From JBBQNY01 sp038255255 (GTDB taxonomy: Bacteria; Pseudomonadota; Gammaproteobacteria; Xanthomonadales; Ahniellaceae): DNA of 34,141 nucleotides. The notes under the pieces are model-generated. The model did no database searches, was not told the DNA's origin, and worked only from the letters and a program-made list of their open reading frames with translations. Position numbers and translations under genes: made by a program. The DNA lies in assembly GCA_038255255.1 (NCBI GenBank), contig JBBSLL010000032.1, positions 1 through 34,141 of the forward strand, written 5' to 3'. How positions within the stretch are numbered: the first letter of the stretch is position 1; each line of letters starts with the position of its first letter. This document shows, piece by piece, positions 8,446 to 16,376 of this stretch.

Positions 8446-9615
8446 TCAGTTGCGGAAAGGCGCGATGCCGCGCTCGCCGAATACGATGATGCCGCCATCG
8501 GAGTCGATCACGGCACCGGCGAGGATGGGCGATTCGCCCTCGGCGGTGCGGAAACGGCTGACGTTAAAAGCGCTCTCGGCGTCGTCGCGCCGCAGCAGCA
8601 CGCCGTTCGCGCCCACCAGCAGCGCACCACCCGTTCCGATCGGGCTGCCCCCCATCAGGCTGGCCTCCACTCCGGACTCGACCTCCTGCCACGTGTCGCC
8701 GAGGTCGAATGTCTCGAGCACGTTGCCGCGCAGGCCGAACAGCAGCGCATGGTTATTGTCGAAGCCGATCGCGCCGAACATCGAGCCCGCGTACGGGAGC
8801 TTGAGCCGCGACCAGGTCGCTCCCTGGTCGCGAGAGCGGAAAGCCGTGCCGCGCTCGCTCGCAATGATGAGAGCACCCGAACCCGTGCGTGCGATCGCAT
8901 TGAGATGCGGGTCGCTCTCCTCGTCGAGGTCGAGCTCGTCTGCGCTGAAATTCCATGATTCGTTGCCTGCTTCGACCGCGTCTTCGGCCGTGTCTTCGGC
9001 CGGATCGGTCGCCGCCTCCTCCGGAGACTGGGCGGGCTCCGCAGCGCCGCCGAGCAACGGACGCGCTGTCCAGGTCGCGCCTCCGTCGCGGGTCTCGAGC
9101 AACAGGCTGTAAGCACCGACGGCGAAGCCATGCCTGGCGTCGAGGAAGAGCACGTCGAGCAACGGCACGCCGCTTTGCGGATCACCCGATTGCGGATTCC
9201 ACGCGTCGACGCGTTGCCGGGCCCAGGTCCTGCCCGCATCGGCCGAATGCAGGATCACGCCATCGTGTCCCACCGCCCAGGCTGCGTCGCCGACTGCGTG
9301 GATCGCGGTCAGCGTCGCGCGGGTGGGGACGCCGACCACCTGTTGCCACTGGTCCCCGGCGCCCCGCACGATGGCCCCACGCTCGCCAACCGCGACGATC
9401 TCTTCGCCGATGCGCACGCTGTCGAGCAGTATTCCCTTCGACGCGAGCCGTGCAGCTTCGCTGGGGGCGACGCTTGAGTCTCCGCCTCGATTTCCAGGCG
9501 CCGAAGCTGCGGTCGCGGGAGCAGCGGCTGTGTCGCTGTCCTGGCCTGCCGCCGCGACTGTGAGTCCCGCGAGGAGCACCGCAATCGTCAACTTCAACGA
9601 CAGGCTTTGCCGCAT
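8446..9615 (-). CDS. YCF48-like secreted beta-propeller protein
   Basis: A 389-residue exported protein with a signal peptide at about 1-23. Seven copies of a [V/F]GxxGxxxxx strand motif can be counted (AVGERGAIVRG, AVGHDGVILHS, AVGAYSLLLET, IASERGTAFRS, LFGLRGNVLET, LVGANGVLLRR, VFGERGIAPFR). Four are followed by an Asp-box-like xDxGxTW (SADAGRTW, TRDGGATW, SRDQGATW, TFDLGDTW). This fits a seven-bladed propeller of the YCF48/HCF136 family. In plants HCF136 assembles photosystem II; in heterotrophs the fold is probably a periplasmic assembly or binding factor. An acidic Glu/Asp/Ala-rich insert interrupts the middle (after WTARPLLGG). Start 9615 opens the signal peptide and has GGAG at the right spacing. 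It lies between the DUF1329 and RND genes and is probably an accessory to that transporter. Confidence 0.9.
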   Translation of the reverse strand: MRQSLSLKLTIAVLLAGLTVAAAGQDSDTAAAPATAASAPGNRGGDSSVAPSEAARLASKGILLDSVRIGEEIVAVGERGAIVRGAGDQWQQVVGVPTRATLTAIHAVGDAAWAVGHDGVILHSADAGRTWARQRVDAWNPQSGDPQSGVPLLDVLFLDARHGFAVGAYSLLLETRDGGATWTARPLLGGAAEPAQSPEEAATDPAEDTAEDAVEAGNESWNFSADELDLDEESDPHLNAIARTGSGALIIASERGTAFRSRDQGATWSRLKLPYAGSMFGAIGFDNNHALLFGLRGNVLETFDLGDTWQEVESGVEASLMGGSPIGTGGALLVGANGVLLRRDDAESAFNVSRFRTAEGESPILAGAVIDSDGGIIVFGERGIAPFRN

Positions 9616-9642
9616 CGCTCGCTCCAGGGTCGACAGGGGAAG

Positions 9643-9669
9643 CCGGTCGCCGCGCATGGCGGCGACCGG
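9643..9669 (-). other. Strong intra-operon hairpin (DUF1329 to YCF48 gap)
   Basis: CCGGTCGCCGC (9643-9653) pairs perfectly with GCGGCGACCGG (9659-9669) across a 5-nt loop, starting 8 bp past the stop of the DUF1329 gene. It sits in the only long gap (62 bp) of the five-gene set. With no T-run after it on the minus strand, it may be an RNA-processing or stabilising stem, or a partial terminator that lowers expression of the last two genes. Confidence 0.5.
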
Positions 9670-9677
9670 TTGCTGCT

Positions 9678-11033
9678 TTAGCGGACGCCCTTGGTCCGCA
9701 GCGCCTGCGGCGAATAGTTCGCCGGGGTGCTGAGGTGGCCGAAGTCGCGCGGCTCGTCTTCGTTGTCGAGCAGCTGCGAGATGTAGCGTCCGGACTTCAC
9801 GTCGTGATGGGTCTCGAGAGTGGTCCACACCGTCGGCACTTCGTAGTAGTTGATCGGCGCAGCCTCGGAGTAGCGCCACATGGCGCCCTGCCCGTCGTAG
9901 TGATCGATCTGCACGATCTGCCAGCTGTCTTCGTCGAGGAAGAACGTGCGACGCTTGTTGATGTGGCGTTTGCCAGGCTTCAGCGTGGCCTCGACGACCC
10001 ATACGCGATGCAGCTCGTAACGGAGCTTGTCGGGATTGATGTGGCCCGGCCGGATGAGGTCGCGGACTTTGGTGCCGCGCGCTTTGGTCTGGTAGGAATT
10101 GTATGGAATGTACATTTCCTTCTTGCCGACCAGTTTCCAGTCGAAGCGGTCCATGGCGCCGTTGAACATGTCGGTCATGTCGTTGGTGCGCAGGCCGTCG
10201 GCCGCGGTGCCCGGGTTGTCGTAGGCAACATTCGGCGCGCGACGTACCCGGCGCTGGCCGGGGTTGTAGACCCACGCCTGCCGCGGCGCCGCCTTGGCAT
10301 CGAGGGTTTCATGCACGAGCAATACCTGGCCGGCGAGGCGCGCGGGCGACAGCACTTCCTGCTTGAAGTACAGCAGGATGTTGTTGATGTTCTCCGAAGT
10401 GTTGCCTTCCTTGTAGTAAAGGCCCAGAACTTCCTCGCGCAGCTTGACCAGGTTGAACGCACCGCCGGCAGTGACGGGCGCCTGGTTCGAATAGCTGACC
10501 ACCGAAACGCCCTTGTACTTGAGCTTGTGGTTCCAGATCGCCTCGTAGCCGTCGTTGACAACCGGGAATGGCAGTCCCTCGGCGCAGTTCTCGACGCCAT
10601 CTCCGTTCGCCACGAGCTTGCACCGCGTTGCATTGGTCCTGGTGAACTCGTAAGTCCGAGCCGGGAAAGAGGCGGAGCGCCGTGTCGGATACACGTTCAT
10701 CTTGAACGTACGGTAGCGCCCGAACATGGCCTGGAGACCGGGCGAGAGTCGTTCCGCGTGCTGCTTGTAGTTGGCCGGCGTGATGGTCAGCGTCGGCCGG
10801 TCGGCGGCGAAGGGATCCACATGGAAGGATCCGCGCCGGTATCCGGCCGGCGGCCTGGTGATACCGCCGTCCCACGCGGGAATCGATCCGTCCGCATTGC
10901 CGGCCTTTTCCGCGCCGACCGGAGTCAGCGTGGTGCCGAGCGCCGCCGCCTTCTCCGCGCTGGTCGCGGCCAATGCAAGAGTGGAACCCAGGGCCAGCGT
11001 TGCAGCCAGCAAAGTGCGCGTCATCGAAGCCAT
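9678..11033 (-). CDS. DUF1329 family periplasmic protein
   Basis: A 451-residue exported protein of the DUF1329 family. The signal peptide (about 1-22) ends LALA-A. The mature protein begins with the family-typical TSAEKAAALGTTLTPVGAEKAGNADGSIPAWDGG and later has the conserved KREMYIPYN-like motif (here KKEMYIPYNSY), RYELHRVWVVEATLKPGKRH and RRTFFLDEDSWQI. DUF1329 proteins almost always sit beside DUF1302 barrels and RND pumps, as here. A lipid- or hydrophobe-carrying periplasmic role has been suggested for this family, which I recall rather than can show. Start 11033 is favoured over the ATG nine bases downstream because GAGGA (11046-11042) is eight bases away. The gap to the DUF1302 gene is 25 bp. 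Confidence 0.92.
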   Translation of the reverse strand: MASMTRTLLAATLALGSTLALAATSAEKAAALGTTLTPVGAEKAGNADGSIPAWDGGITRPPAGYRRGSFHVDPFAADRPTLTITPANYKQHAERLSPGLQAMFGRYRTFKMNVYPTRRSASFPARTYEFTRTNATRCKLVANGDGVENCAEGLPFPVVNDGYEAIWNHKLKYKGVSVVSYSNQAPVTAGGAFNLVKLREEVLGLYYKEGNTSENINNILLYFKQEVLSPARLAGQVLLVHETLDAKAAPRQAWVYNPGQRRVRRAPNVAYDNPGTAADGLRTNDMTDMFNGAMDRFDWKLVGKKEMYIPYNSYQTKARGTKVRDLIRPGHINPDKLRYELHRVWVVEATLKPGKRHINKRRTFFLDEDSWQIVQIDHYDGQGAMWRYSEAAPINYYEVPTVWTTLETHHDVKSGRYISQLLDNEDEPRDFGHLSTPANYSPQALRTKGVR

Positions 11034-11058
11034 CGTAGAGTTCCTCGTTCGGCTGCGT

Positions 11059-12960
11059 TCAGAACGAATAACGCAGCGTGAGCGCCACGAAATCGCGGTC
11101 ATGGATCAAGTTGAGCGGTGCGTCGCCGAGCTCTTCACGGCCAGCCGCTCCGAAGAATCTCGTGTAGCTGAAATCCGCCGCCCAGGAGTTGAGGTACAGC
11201 GCTTCCGCGCCCAGCGTGAGCGATTTCCGGTCTTCCAGGAAGTTGCCGCCCGGACCCGGCGTGATGCCGTTGACATCGTGGTTGAACGCCACGCGCGGCG
11301 AAAGGTTGACTGCAGTTCCGAAAACGCTGCTGTAGTCCGCCCTCGCAGCAAGCCGGTAGCCCCACGAGTATTTCGTCGGGAATCCGTTGGTCTGGGTGAT
11401 GGGATTGCGCGCGAATCCGCCGAGGATATCGCCTCCGCCACCGGTGTCGGTCCCATCGCCCTGGAAGCGCAAAACGCTCGGCGGCGGCAGGTCCGACACG
11501 TATGTGCCGCCGAACTCGGCGACCGCGGCGATCTGGTCGGCGCCCATCACTTCGGCAAACAGCTTCGTCGCGGTCACCTGCCACTGGGACACGCTGAAGC
11601 GGTCCCACCCGCGGATGTCCTGACCCGGACCGAACTGCCCGAGCTGGCTCGAGAAGCGCAGCGAAGGCTGGGGCAACAACGGATTGAGTGGCGACAAAGC
11701 CGCGAACAACAGCTCCACGTCGTCGATCTGCAGCGGCGCATTCGGGCGATACGAGATTTCGCCCTGCAGCGCGACGCCGACGCTCGTCAGTGTCGTGTTG
11801 AAGCTTGCGCCAAAGAGATCGATGTCTTCGGGGTACTCGACGAAGTAGCGGCCCGACGTCGGCGACGAGTTGGTGATGGTCGTGCCGCTGATGAGCGGCA
11901 GCCGGCTGTGGTAGTTGAGGTAGAAGAACGCGAATTCGGTGTCGTTGAGGTCCGGCGCGAAGATCCGCACGGCTGCGCCGTACTGGCCACTGTCGCCCGG
12001 ATACCGGTCCGGGGAACGCAGCACCGCGGCGCCGCAACCGGTGCGCACGATCGCGATCGGAAGCCCGGTGTCGCCTGCGCCGCCGCCGAAGCAGGTGTCG
12101 TAGATAAGTTCCGGATTGTTGACCGGCTGCGGCACCACGCCGAAGCCCAGCATCACGTACGTTCCGCCCAGCGTGGCGAAGTCGTTGCTGCTGAAGTACG
12201 TGCCGGCGGGCTCGGGTTCGGTCTGCTCGAATTCGAACATGTAGAGGGCCTCGACCGAGACGTTCTCGTCGAGGTTCCACGAACCCCAGATCATGTTGAC
12301 CGGCAGGAATGCTTCCTTGAGCTCGGAGCCCGCGACGCGCAGCTTCGACACGTCGATCGGGTTGATGACGTTGATGCCGTTCTGGATGAAGGTGCTTTCG
12401 CCCCAGCTCACGACCTGGTGGCCGAGCCGGACCGAACCGTCGCGGCCGAGCAGGTTGAAATTGTGGAACACGAACGCGTCAAGCAGCTTGAGGTCCGAGC
12501 CGACCTTTTCCTGCGCCAGCTCGGTCAGGTCGTCACGCCCTTCGTTCTCGAAGTCGTAGAAGTAGCTGCCGCGCACGAAGGCGCCCCAGTTCTCGCCCCA
12601 GTTGAGGCTGAGCTCGCTGGTGACCTTGACCGCGTTCGAAATGATGTCGCCATCTTCGTACTTGGGGTTGCCGTCGTCGGAGTTGACCGACCAGCGGCCT
12701 GGCAGGGTGCGCTGCTGCGCATTGGGCAAGGCGAACGCGGTCGGCAGGAGGTTGCCCTTGCCGATCAGGTTCGGGTCGATGTCCTCGACGCGCATCTGCA
12801 CGCCGTAGGACACCGTGGTGTCGAATGTGCCCGTCAGGTTTTCGCCCCAGGTGAACTCGATGGCGAGTGCCTGTCCACTTAATCCCAGGGCGATCGCCGC
12901 CACTAGTGCCGGTCGGCGCAGCGAAGGCTTGCGGCGACTGTCGAAATTGTTGCGGCTCAT
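11059..12960 (-). CDS. DUF1302 family outer-membrane protein
   Basis: A 633-residue predicted outer-membrane protein. A long signal peptide (Arg-rich n-region, core ALVAAIALGLSG) ends QALA-I at about residue 33. The mature start FTWGENLTGTFDTTVSYG is the standard DUF1302 opening. GRDGSVRLGHQVVSWGESTFIQNGIN is also a family hallmark (given here as residues around the VSWGES core). Alternating beta patterns run to the C-terminus, which ends in LTLRYSF; a terminal Phe is the usual Bam recognition signal for barrels. It probably acts as the outer-membrane channel or docking site for the DUF1329/RND system. Start 12960 has AGGGG seven bases upstream; the frame is open eight codons further but lacks support. 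The gap to the lipase gene upstream is 20 bp. Confidence 0.93.
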   Translation of the reverse strand: MSRNNFDSRRKPSLRRPALVAAIALGLSGQALAIEFTWGENLTGTFDTTVSYGVQMRVEDIDPNLIGKGNLLPTAFALPNAQQRTLPGRWSVNSDDGNPKYEDGDIISNAVKVTSELSLNWGENWGAFVRGSYFYDFENEGRDDLTELAQEKVGSDLKLLDAFVFHNFNLLGRDGSVRLGHQVVSWGESTFIQNGINVINPIDVSKLRVAGSELKEAFLPVNMIWGSWNLDENVSVEALYMFEFEQTEPEPAGTYFSSNDFATLGGTYVMLGFGVVPQPVNNPELIYDTCFGGGAGDTGLPIAIVRTGCGAAVLRSPDRYPGDSGQYGAAVRIFAPDLNDTEFAFFYLNYHSRLPLISGTTITNSSPTSGRYFVEYPEDIDLFGASFNTTLTSVGVALQGEISYRPNAPLQIDDVELLFAALSPLNPLLPQPSLRFSSQLGQFGPGQDIRGWDRFSVSQWQVTATKLFAEVMGADQIAAVAEFGGTYVSDLPPPSVLRFQGDGTDTGGGGDILGGFARNPITQTNGFPTKYSWGYRLAARADYSSVFGTAVNLSPRVAFNHDVNGITPGPGGNFLEDRKSLTLGAEALYLNSWAADFSYTRFFGAAGREELGDAPLNLIHDRDFVALTLRYSF

Positions 12961-12980
12961 GTTGGTCCCCTGTTCCCTGA

Positions 12981-15167
12981 TCACTGCGTACGGATGACGG
13001 ACGGATTGGCGACCTGCACCAGCGTGCCGTTGGACACGATCATGCTCGCCATCTGGCCCTGCATCTCGGTGGTCACGTCGAGGAAGCCGACCGGATCCGC
13101 AGGCGGATGGATGGCGCTGCGCGCCGGACTCAACAAGGATCCGTGCTCGCCCTTGATGAAGCGGACCACGCCGCGGATGCCCGCCGCATTCTGCGTCGTC
13201 GAAGTGATGGTCGCCAGGTTGAGCACGCGGATGAGCGGTTCGGTACCGGACAGCGGCGCGCCAGGCACCGAGTTCGGAATCACCTGGTCGGGCAGGTTGG
13301 TCACGCCTCCGGAAAGGAGCGCGCCGCCCACCACTTCATGCAGCAGTATCCGTTCCGCGCCGGCCAGCGGCGCGAAGTTGATCGGATCGGCCGAATCGAC
13401 CACGGTCTGCGCCACGACCATGAACTGGTCGAAGCTCGGCGTATTCGGCTGCAATCCCGCGGCGGCCTGTAGGCCCGCGCGGATGCGCGGCCCGAACGTC
13501 GCGGAACCGTCGAGCAGCCGCGCGATGCCGCCGCCCGGCGCACTGAGCACGCTCACGTTGACGGCCGGATCGAGCGCCACGAAGTTGAGGCCGACGATGC
13601 CGCCCAGCGACTGACCGACGAACTCGATGCGCGACGCATCGAGATCGGCGCCCTCCACTCCGTCGAAATTGACACCCGCCGTGATCGACTTCGACAGGGT
13701 GAACAAATCAGACACGGACTGGCGCAGGTTGTCGCGCGAGGTCAGCAGGCTGCCGAGGTTGATGAAGTGCGTGCCCGACGCATCGATGACGCCGTCTCCG
13801 CCTGGAGCGCCGGTCGAATCGTTGACCAGGTCGACGTCGAACGTCCGTTCGCTGGAGATCGCGCCGAAAGGCGTGTTCTCGATGTTGAAGGGATTGGCGC
13901 GAGGCAGTCCGTGCAGCGGCTGGTCGATGCCGATGACCGCGAATCCCTGGCCGGCGAGCGTGGCGGAGATCGCGATTGCGTCGGTGCGGTTGCGCGTGAT
14001 GCCGTGCTGGAAGATCACGACGGGCCACCCGTTCGCCGGACGCGTCCGGCCGGAGGCCGCGTTCGGCACGGTCAGGATGAGCGGGATGGTCTGCGTGCTG
14101 CGCAGCACCGGCCGCGGATTGGCGAAAGTCAGGTTGGTCGAGGTCGGATCGAGGCCGAAGGTGTTGAACGGCGCGATGTAGGCACCCGGCGCCGCCTGCC
14201 AGAACGTCGACAGGATCACCGGCGCGGTCGCTGCCGAAGTCGGCGCGGCGAGGTAATACGGCACGTCGAGGGTGCCGATATAGATATCGGCGACCGGCGG
14301 CAGCCCCACCGCCGCACTGGTGAGTCCGGTCGGAGCCGTACGCACAGGGGCGGATTGGTTCTGAGCACGCACTGCGGCCAGCACAGGGCTGATGCTCTGG
14401 GTGGTGAACACCCAGCTCAGGACCACGTCGCCGCGCGGCACACCGGCGCCAGCCGCGGCCGCCAGTTGCGACTGGGTGAGCAGGCGGATTGGCTCCAGCG
14501 CGCAGGCATTCGCCGTCGGGACGAGCGGATCGGTCGTGACCCCGTTGACGCACAGCGGCGAGGTGCGGGTGGCGAGGAAGAAAGTCGTGTCAGGCGTCGC
14601 GTCGTTGCCGAGCGCATCACGCAGGTCGTCGGTGACGACCACGAGATACGAGGTCAACTGCTTGAGCGGCGTGAGCGGAAGAATGGCGATCGTGCGCTGC
14701 AAGGGATCGCTCGGCGCGAGTGCGATCGCGTATTCGCTGGCGGCGAGCTGCCGCGTCACACCGGTGACGCCGCCACCGGGGCCGCTGAGCGTGACTTCAA
14801 AGATGCGGATGCTGTTCGAAGTCAACGTGGCCGCGTTGGGCGTTGCCGACGTCTGGAAGCTCAGCGGCGCAACGGTTGAGAAGCCGTCGAGCGCGTTCAG
14901 CGCGACGGTCGGGTCGCCGAAGTTGGCCGGATTGACCGCCGGCGCATTGATCGTCAGATCGCGAGTTCCCGCCAGCAACAGATTGTTGGGAAAGGGAATC
15001 GTGGAGGTCGCCGGATCGAAACGCGCGGTGATGACCGAGCTGATCGCGGAGCCGTCATCGTTGACCGGCGTGGGAGTGGGCACGGCACGCGGGCTGTCGC
15101 CACCGCTGCTGCAACCTGCGATCAGCGCCGCGCAGAAGGCGGCGGCAAAAAGATTGCGGACGTACAT
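12981..15167 (-). CDS. Lipoprotein with alpha/beta-hydrolase fold, VolA-like lipase
   Basis: A 728-residue predicted lipoprotein. The signal peptide ends in the lipobox LIAGC, with Cys19 the lipidation site, followed by SSGGDS; there is no Asp at +2, so sorting to the outer membrane is expected. An N-terminal Ig-like region (about 45-290) with the opening FDPATSTIPFPNNLLL matches the bacterial virulence-lipase N-terminal type seen in Vibrio VolA. The hydrolase domain has FQHGI (386-390) as likely oxyanion strand and the nucleophile elbow GQSLGG with Ser520. Candidate triad partners are an Asp near 591-594 (VDSADP) and His675 (GEHGS). VolA is a surface lysophospholipase co-transcribed with a FadL channel; here the partner is a DUF1302 barrel. 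GGGAG lies upstream of ATG 15167. It is the first gene of the five-gene set. The true substrate is unknown. Confidence 0.88.
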   Translation of the reverse strand: MYVRNLFAAAFCAALIAGCSSGGDSPRAVPTPTPVNDDGSAISSVITARFDPATSTIPFPNNLLLAGTRDLTINAPAVNPANFGDPTVALNALDGFSTVAPLSFQTSATPNAATLTSNSIRIFEVTLSGPGGGVTGVTRQLAASEYAIALAPSDPLQRTIAILPLTPLKQLTSYLVVVTDDLRDALGNDATPDTTFFLATRTSPLCVNGVTTDPLVPTANACALEPIRLLTQSQLAAAAGAGVPRGDVVLSWVFTTQSISPVLAAVRAQNQSAPVRTAPTGLTSAAVGLPPVADIYIGTLDVPYYLAAPTSAATAPVILSTFWQAAPGAYIAPFNTFGLDPTSTNLTFANPRPVLRSTQTIPLILTVPNAASGRTRPANGWPVVIFQHGITRNRTDAIAISATLAGQGFAVIGIDQPLHGLPRANPFNIENTPFGAISSERTFDVDLVNDSTGAPGGDGVIDASGTHFINLGSLLTSRDNLRQSVSDLFTLSKSITAGVNFDGVEGADLDASRIEFVGQSLGGIVGLNFVALDPAVNVSVLSAPGGGIARLLDGSATFGPRIRAGLQAAAGLQPNTPSFDQFMVVAQTVVDSADPINFAPLAGAERILLHEVVGGALLSGGVTNLPDQVIPNSVPGAPLSGTEPLIRVLNLATITSTTQNAAGIRGVVRFIKGEHGSLLSPARSAIHPPADPVGFLDVTTEMQGQMASMIVSNGTLVQVANPSVIRTQ

Positions 15168-15211
15168 GTGAGCGGGTCTCCCGGGACGTACTGCGTCGTA
15201 TTGAGGCCGGT

Positions 15212-15241
15212 ATCATAGGCAGACGGATCACGCAGCCGCAA
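15212..15241 (-). promoter_or_regulatory. Probable sigma70 promoter for the five-gene operon
   Basis: On the minus strand TTGCGG (15241-15236) and TATGAT (15217-15212) are separated by 18 bp, a good match to -35/-10 elements. They lie about 45 bp upstream of the lipase start codon. No other promoter of this quality is visible in the five-gene set. The rest of this 127-bp divergent gap holds an A/T-rich run (15253-15264) that may serve the plus-strand glycosyltransferase gene. Confidence 0.5.
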
Positions 15242-15294
15242 CGCTTTCCTCACAAATTTTTAAGACGCATCAGCATGTTGCAGCGCAGCACGGA

Positions 15295-16305
15295 GTGGCC
15301 TTGAGTTCATCTGCGACTTCTCTCGTGACGACGCTGCCCGAACTATGCGCGGTCGTTCCGTGCTTCAACGAAGCCGACGCCCTGCCCTTGCTGCATCCCC
15401 GACTGGTCAATGCGCTCGACTCCCTCGGCATGACGTGGCGAATCCTTTACGTCGATGACGGTTCCGCCGACGGGACATTCGCGGCCCTCGAGTTGCTAGT
15501 TGCCAGCGACTCGCGCATCACGGCGATGAGGCTGGCGCGCAACTTCGGCAAGGAACTGGCGCTGACCGCGGCACTCGACCATGCCGACGCGGAAGCGGTC
15601 GTCGTGCTGGATGCCGACCTCCAGGATCCGCCCGAACTCATCGGGGAACTCGTGGCCCGTTTTCGCCAAGGCCACGACATGGTCTACGGCGTGCGCCGCT
15701 CGCGGGCCGGCGAATCCTGGCTGAAGCGCACCACGGCGCACGCGTTCTACCGGTTGATGTCCTGGCTGTCGGCGACACCGCTGCCCCGCGACACCGGAGA
15801 CTTCCGGCTGCTCAGCCGGCGCACGGTCCTGGCGCTGCGGCAGTTGCGCGAGCGCCACCGATTCATGAAGGGGCTCTTCACCTGGGTCGGCTTCCGGCAG
15901 ATCGGCGTCGAGTACGACCGCGACCCGCGTGCGGCGGGCAAGTCCAAGTTCAACTACTGGCGCCTGTGGAACTTCGCGCTCGAAGGCGTGACGTCGTTTT
16001 CGACCGTACCGCTGCGCGCCGCGACCTATATCGGGTTTGTGACCGCGCTGCTCGCGTTCGGATACGGCGTGTGGACGATCGCCAAGACGCTGCTCTGGGG
16101 CGAACCCGTGCGCGGCTATCCGTCGCTGATGGCCGTGGTGCTGATGCTCGGCGGCGTGCAGCTCATCGCTCTGGGACTCATCGGCGAATACCTCGGCCGG
16201 CTTTACGCCGAGAGCAAGCAGCGCCCGCTGTACCTCATCGAACGGATCGTGGGCACCGAGGCAGCGGCCAACCGCACAGCGCCGGCCGAGGTGGAGCGGT
16301 TGTAG
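15295..16305 (+). CDS. GT2 polyprenyl-phosphate glycosyltransferase (ArnC/GtrB/DPM1-like)
   Basis: A 336-residue family-2 glycosyltransferase that probably moves a sugar from a nucleotide donor to undecaprenyl phosphate at the inner face of the membrane. The N-terminal GT-A domain shows CAVVPCFNEADALP, the donor-site YVDDGSADGT (DDGS at 54-57) and the metal-binding DADLQDPPEL (106-115). RDTGDFRLLSRR and a basic membrane-proximal stretch (AAGKSKFNYWRLW) follow. Two C-terminal hydrophobic helices (about 241-265 and 278-300) are typical of GtrB/ArnC. No ATG is available in frame. GTG 15295 is given as start, but TTG 15301 has the better Shine-Dalgarno (GGAG at 15292-15295). The TAG stop (16303-16305) is part of a GTAG repeat head. 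Confidence 0.9.
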   Translation: MALSSSATSLVTTLPELCAVVPCFNEADALPLLHPRLVNALDSLGMTWRILYVDDGSADGTFAALELLVASDSRITAMRLARNFGKELALTAALDHADAEAVVVLDADLQDPPELIGELVARFRQGHDMVYGVRRSRAGESWLKRTTAHAFYRLMSWLSATPLPRDTGDFRLLSRRTVLALRQLRERHRFMKGLFTWVGFRQIGVEYDRDPRAAGKSKFNYWRLWNFALEGVTSFSTVPLRAATYIGFVTALLAFGYGVWTIAKTLLWGEPVRGYPSLMAVVLMLGGVQLIALGLIGEYLGRLYAESKQRPLYLIERIVGTEAAANRTAPAEVERL

Positions 16306-16376
16306 GTCAGGTCGGCATGCCGACCTGACATCGTGTTCGCTCGGCGCTTGTCAGGTCGCTGCGCGACCTGACCTAC
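16302..16376. repeat. GTAG-headed inverted REP pair (BIME-like)
   Basis: GTAG (16302-16305) is followed by a perfect 24-bp palindrome (16306-16329, arm GTCAGGTCGGCA). After a 20-nt spacer comes a second hairpin (GTCAGGTCGC 16350-16359, GCGACCTGAC 16363-16372, 3-nt loop), then CTAC (16373-16376), which is GTAG on the other strand. Two GTAG-headed units thus face each other. This matches the layout of REP pairs mobilised by RAYT (TnpA-REP) transposases and of the GTAG elements known in Stenotrophomonas. The stop codons of both flanking convergent genes are the TAGs of the two heads. A related pair occurs at 21610-21683. Confidence 0.85.

Noticed and set aside
8446..9615. Asp-box repeats as a sign of a sialidase
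   Set aside because: No sialidase Arg triad or FRIP motif was seen. The seven GxxG blades and the neighbours fit the YCF48 family.
8446..10275. A longer, 609-codon version of the YCF48-like protein
   Set aside because: The extra 220 codons overlap the DUF1329 gene in another frame and are Arg/Pro-rich. The signal peptide and ribosome site are at 9615.
10771..12882. A 703-codon plus-strand open frame antisense to the DUF1329 and DUF1302 genes
   Set aside because: It crosses two real genes and their gap, has Arg/Val/Asp-rich low-information content and no domain. The opposite-strand genes have signal peptides and family motifs.
16302..16376. Repeat units as a CRISPR or transposon end
   Set aside because: There are only two units, they are palindromic and face each other, and there are no regular spacers and no transposase alongside. 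The GTAG-headed REP layout explains them.
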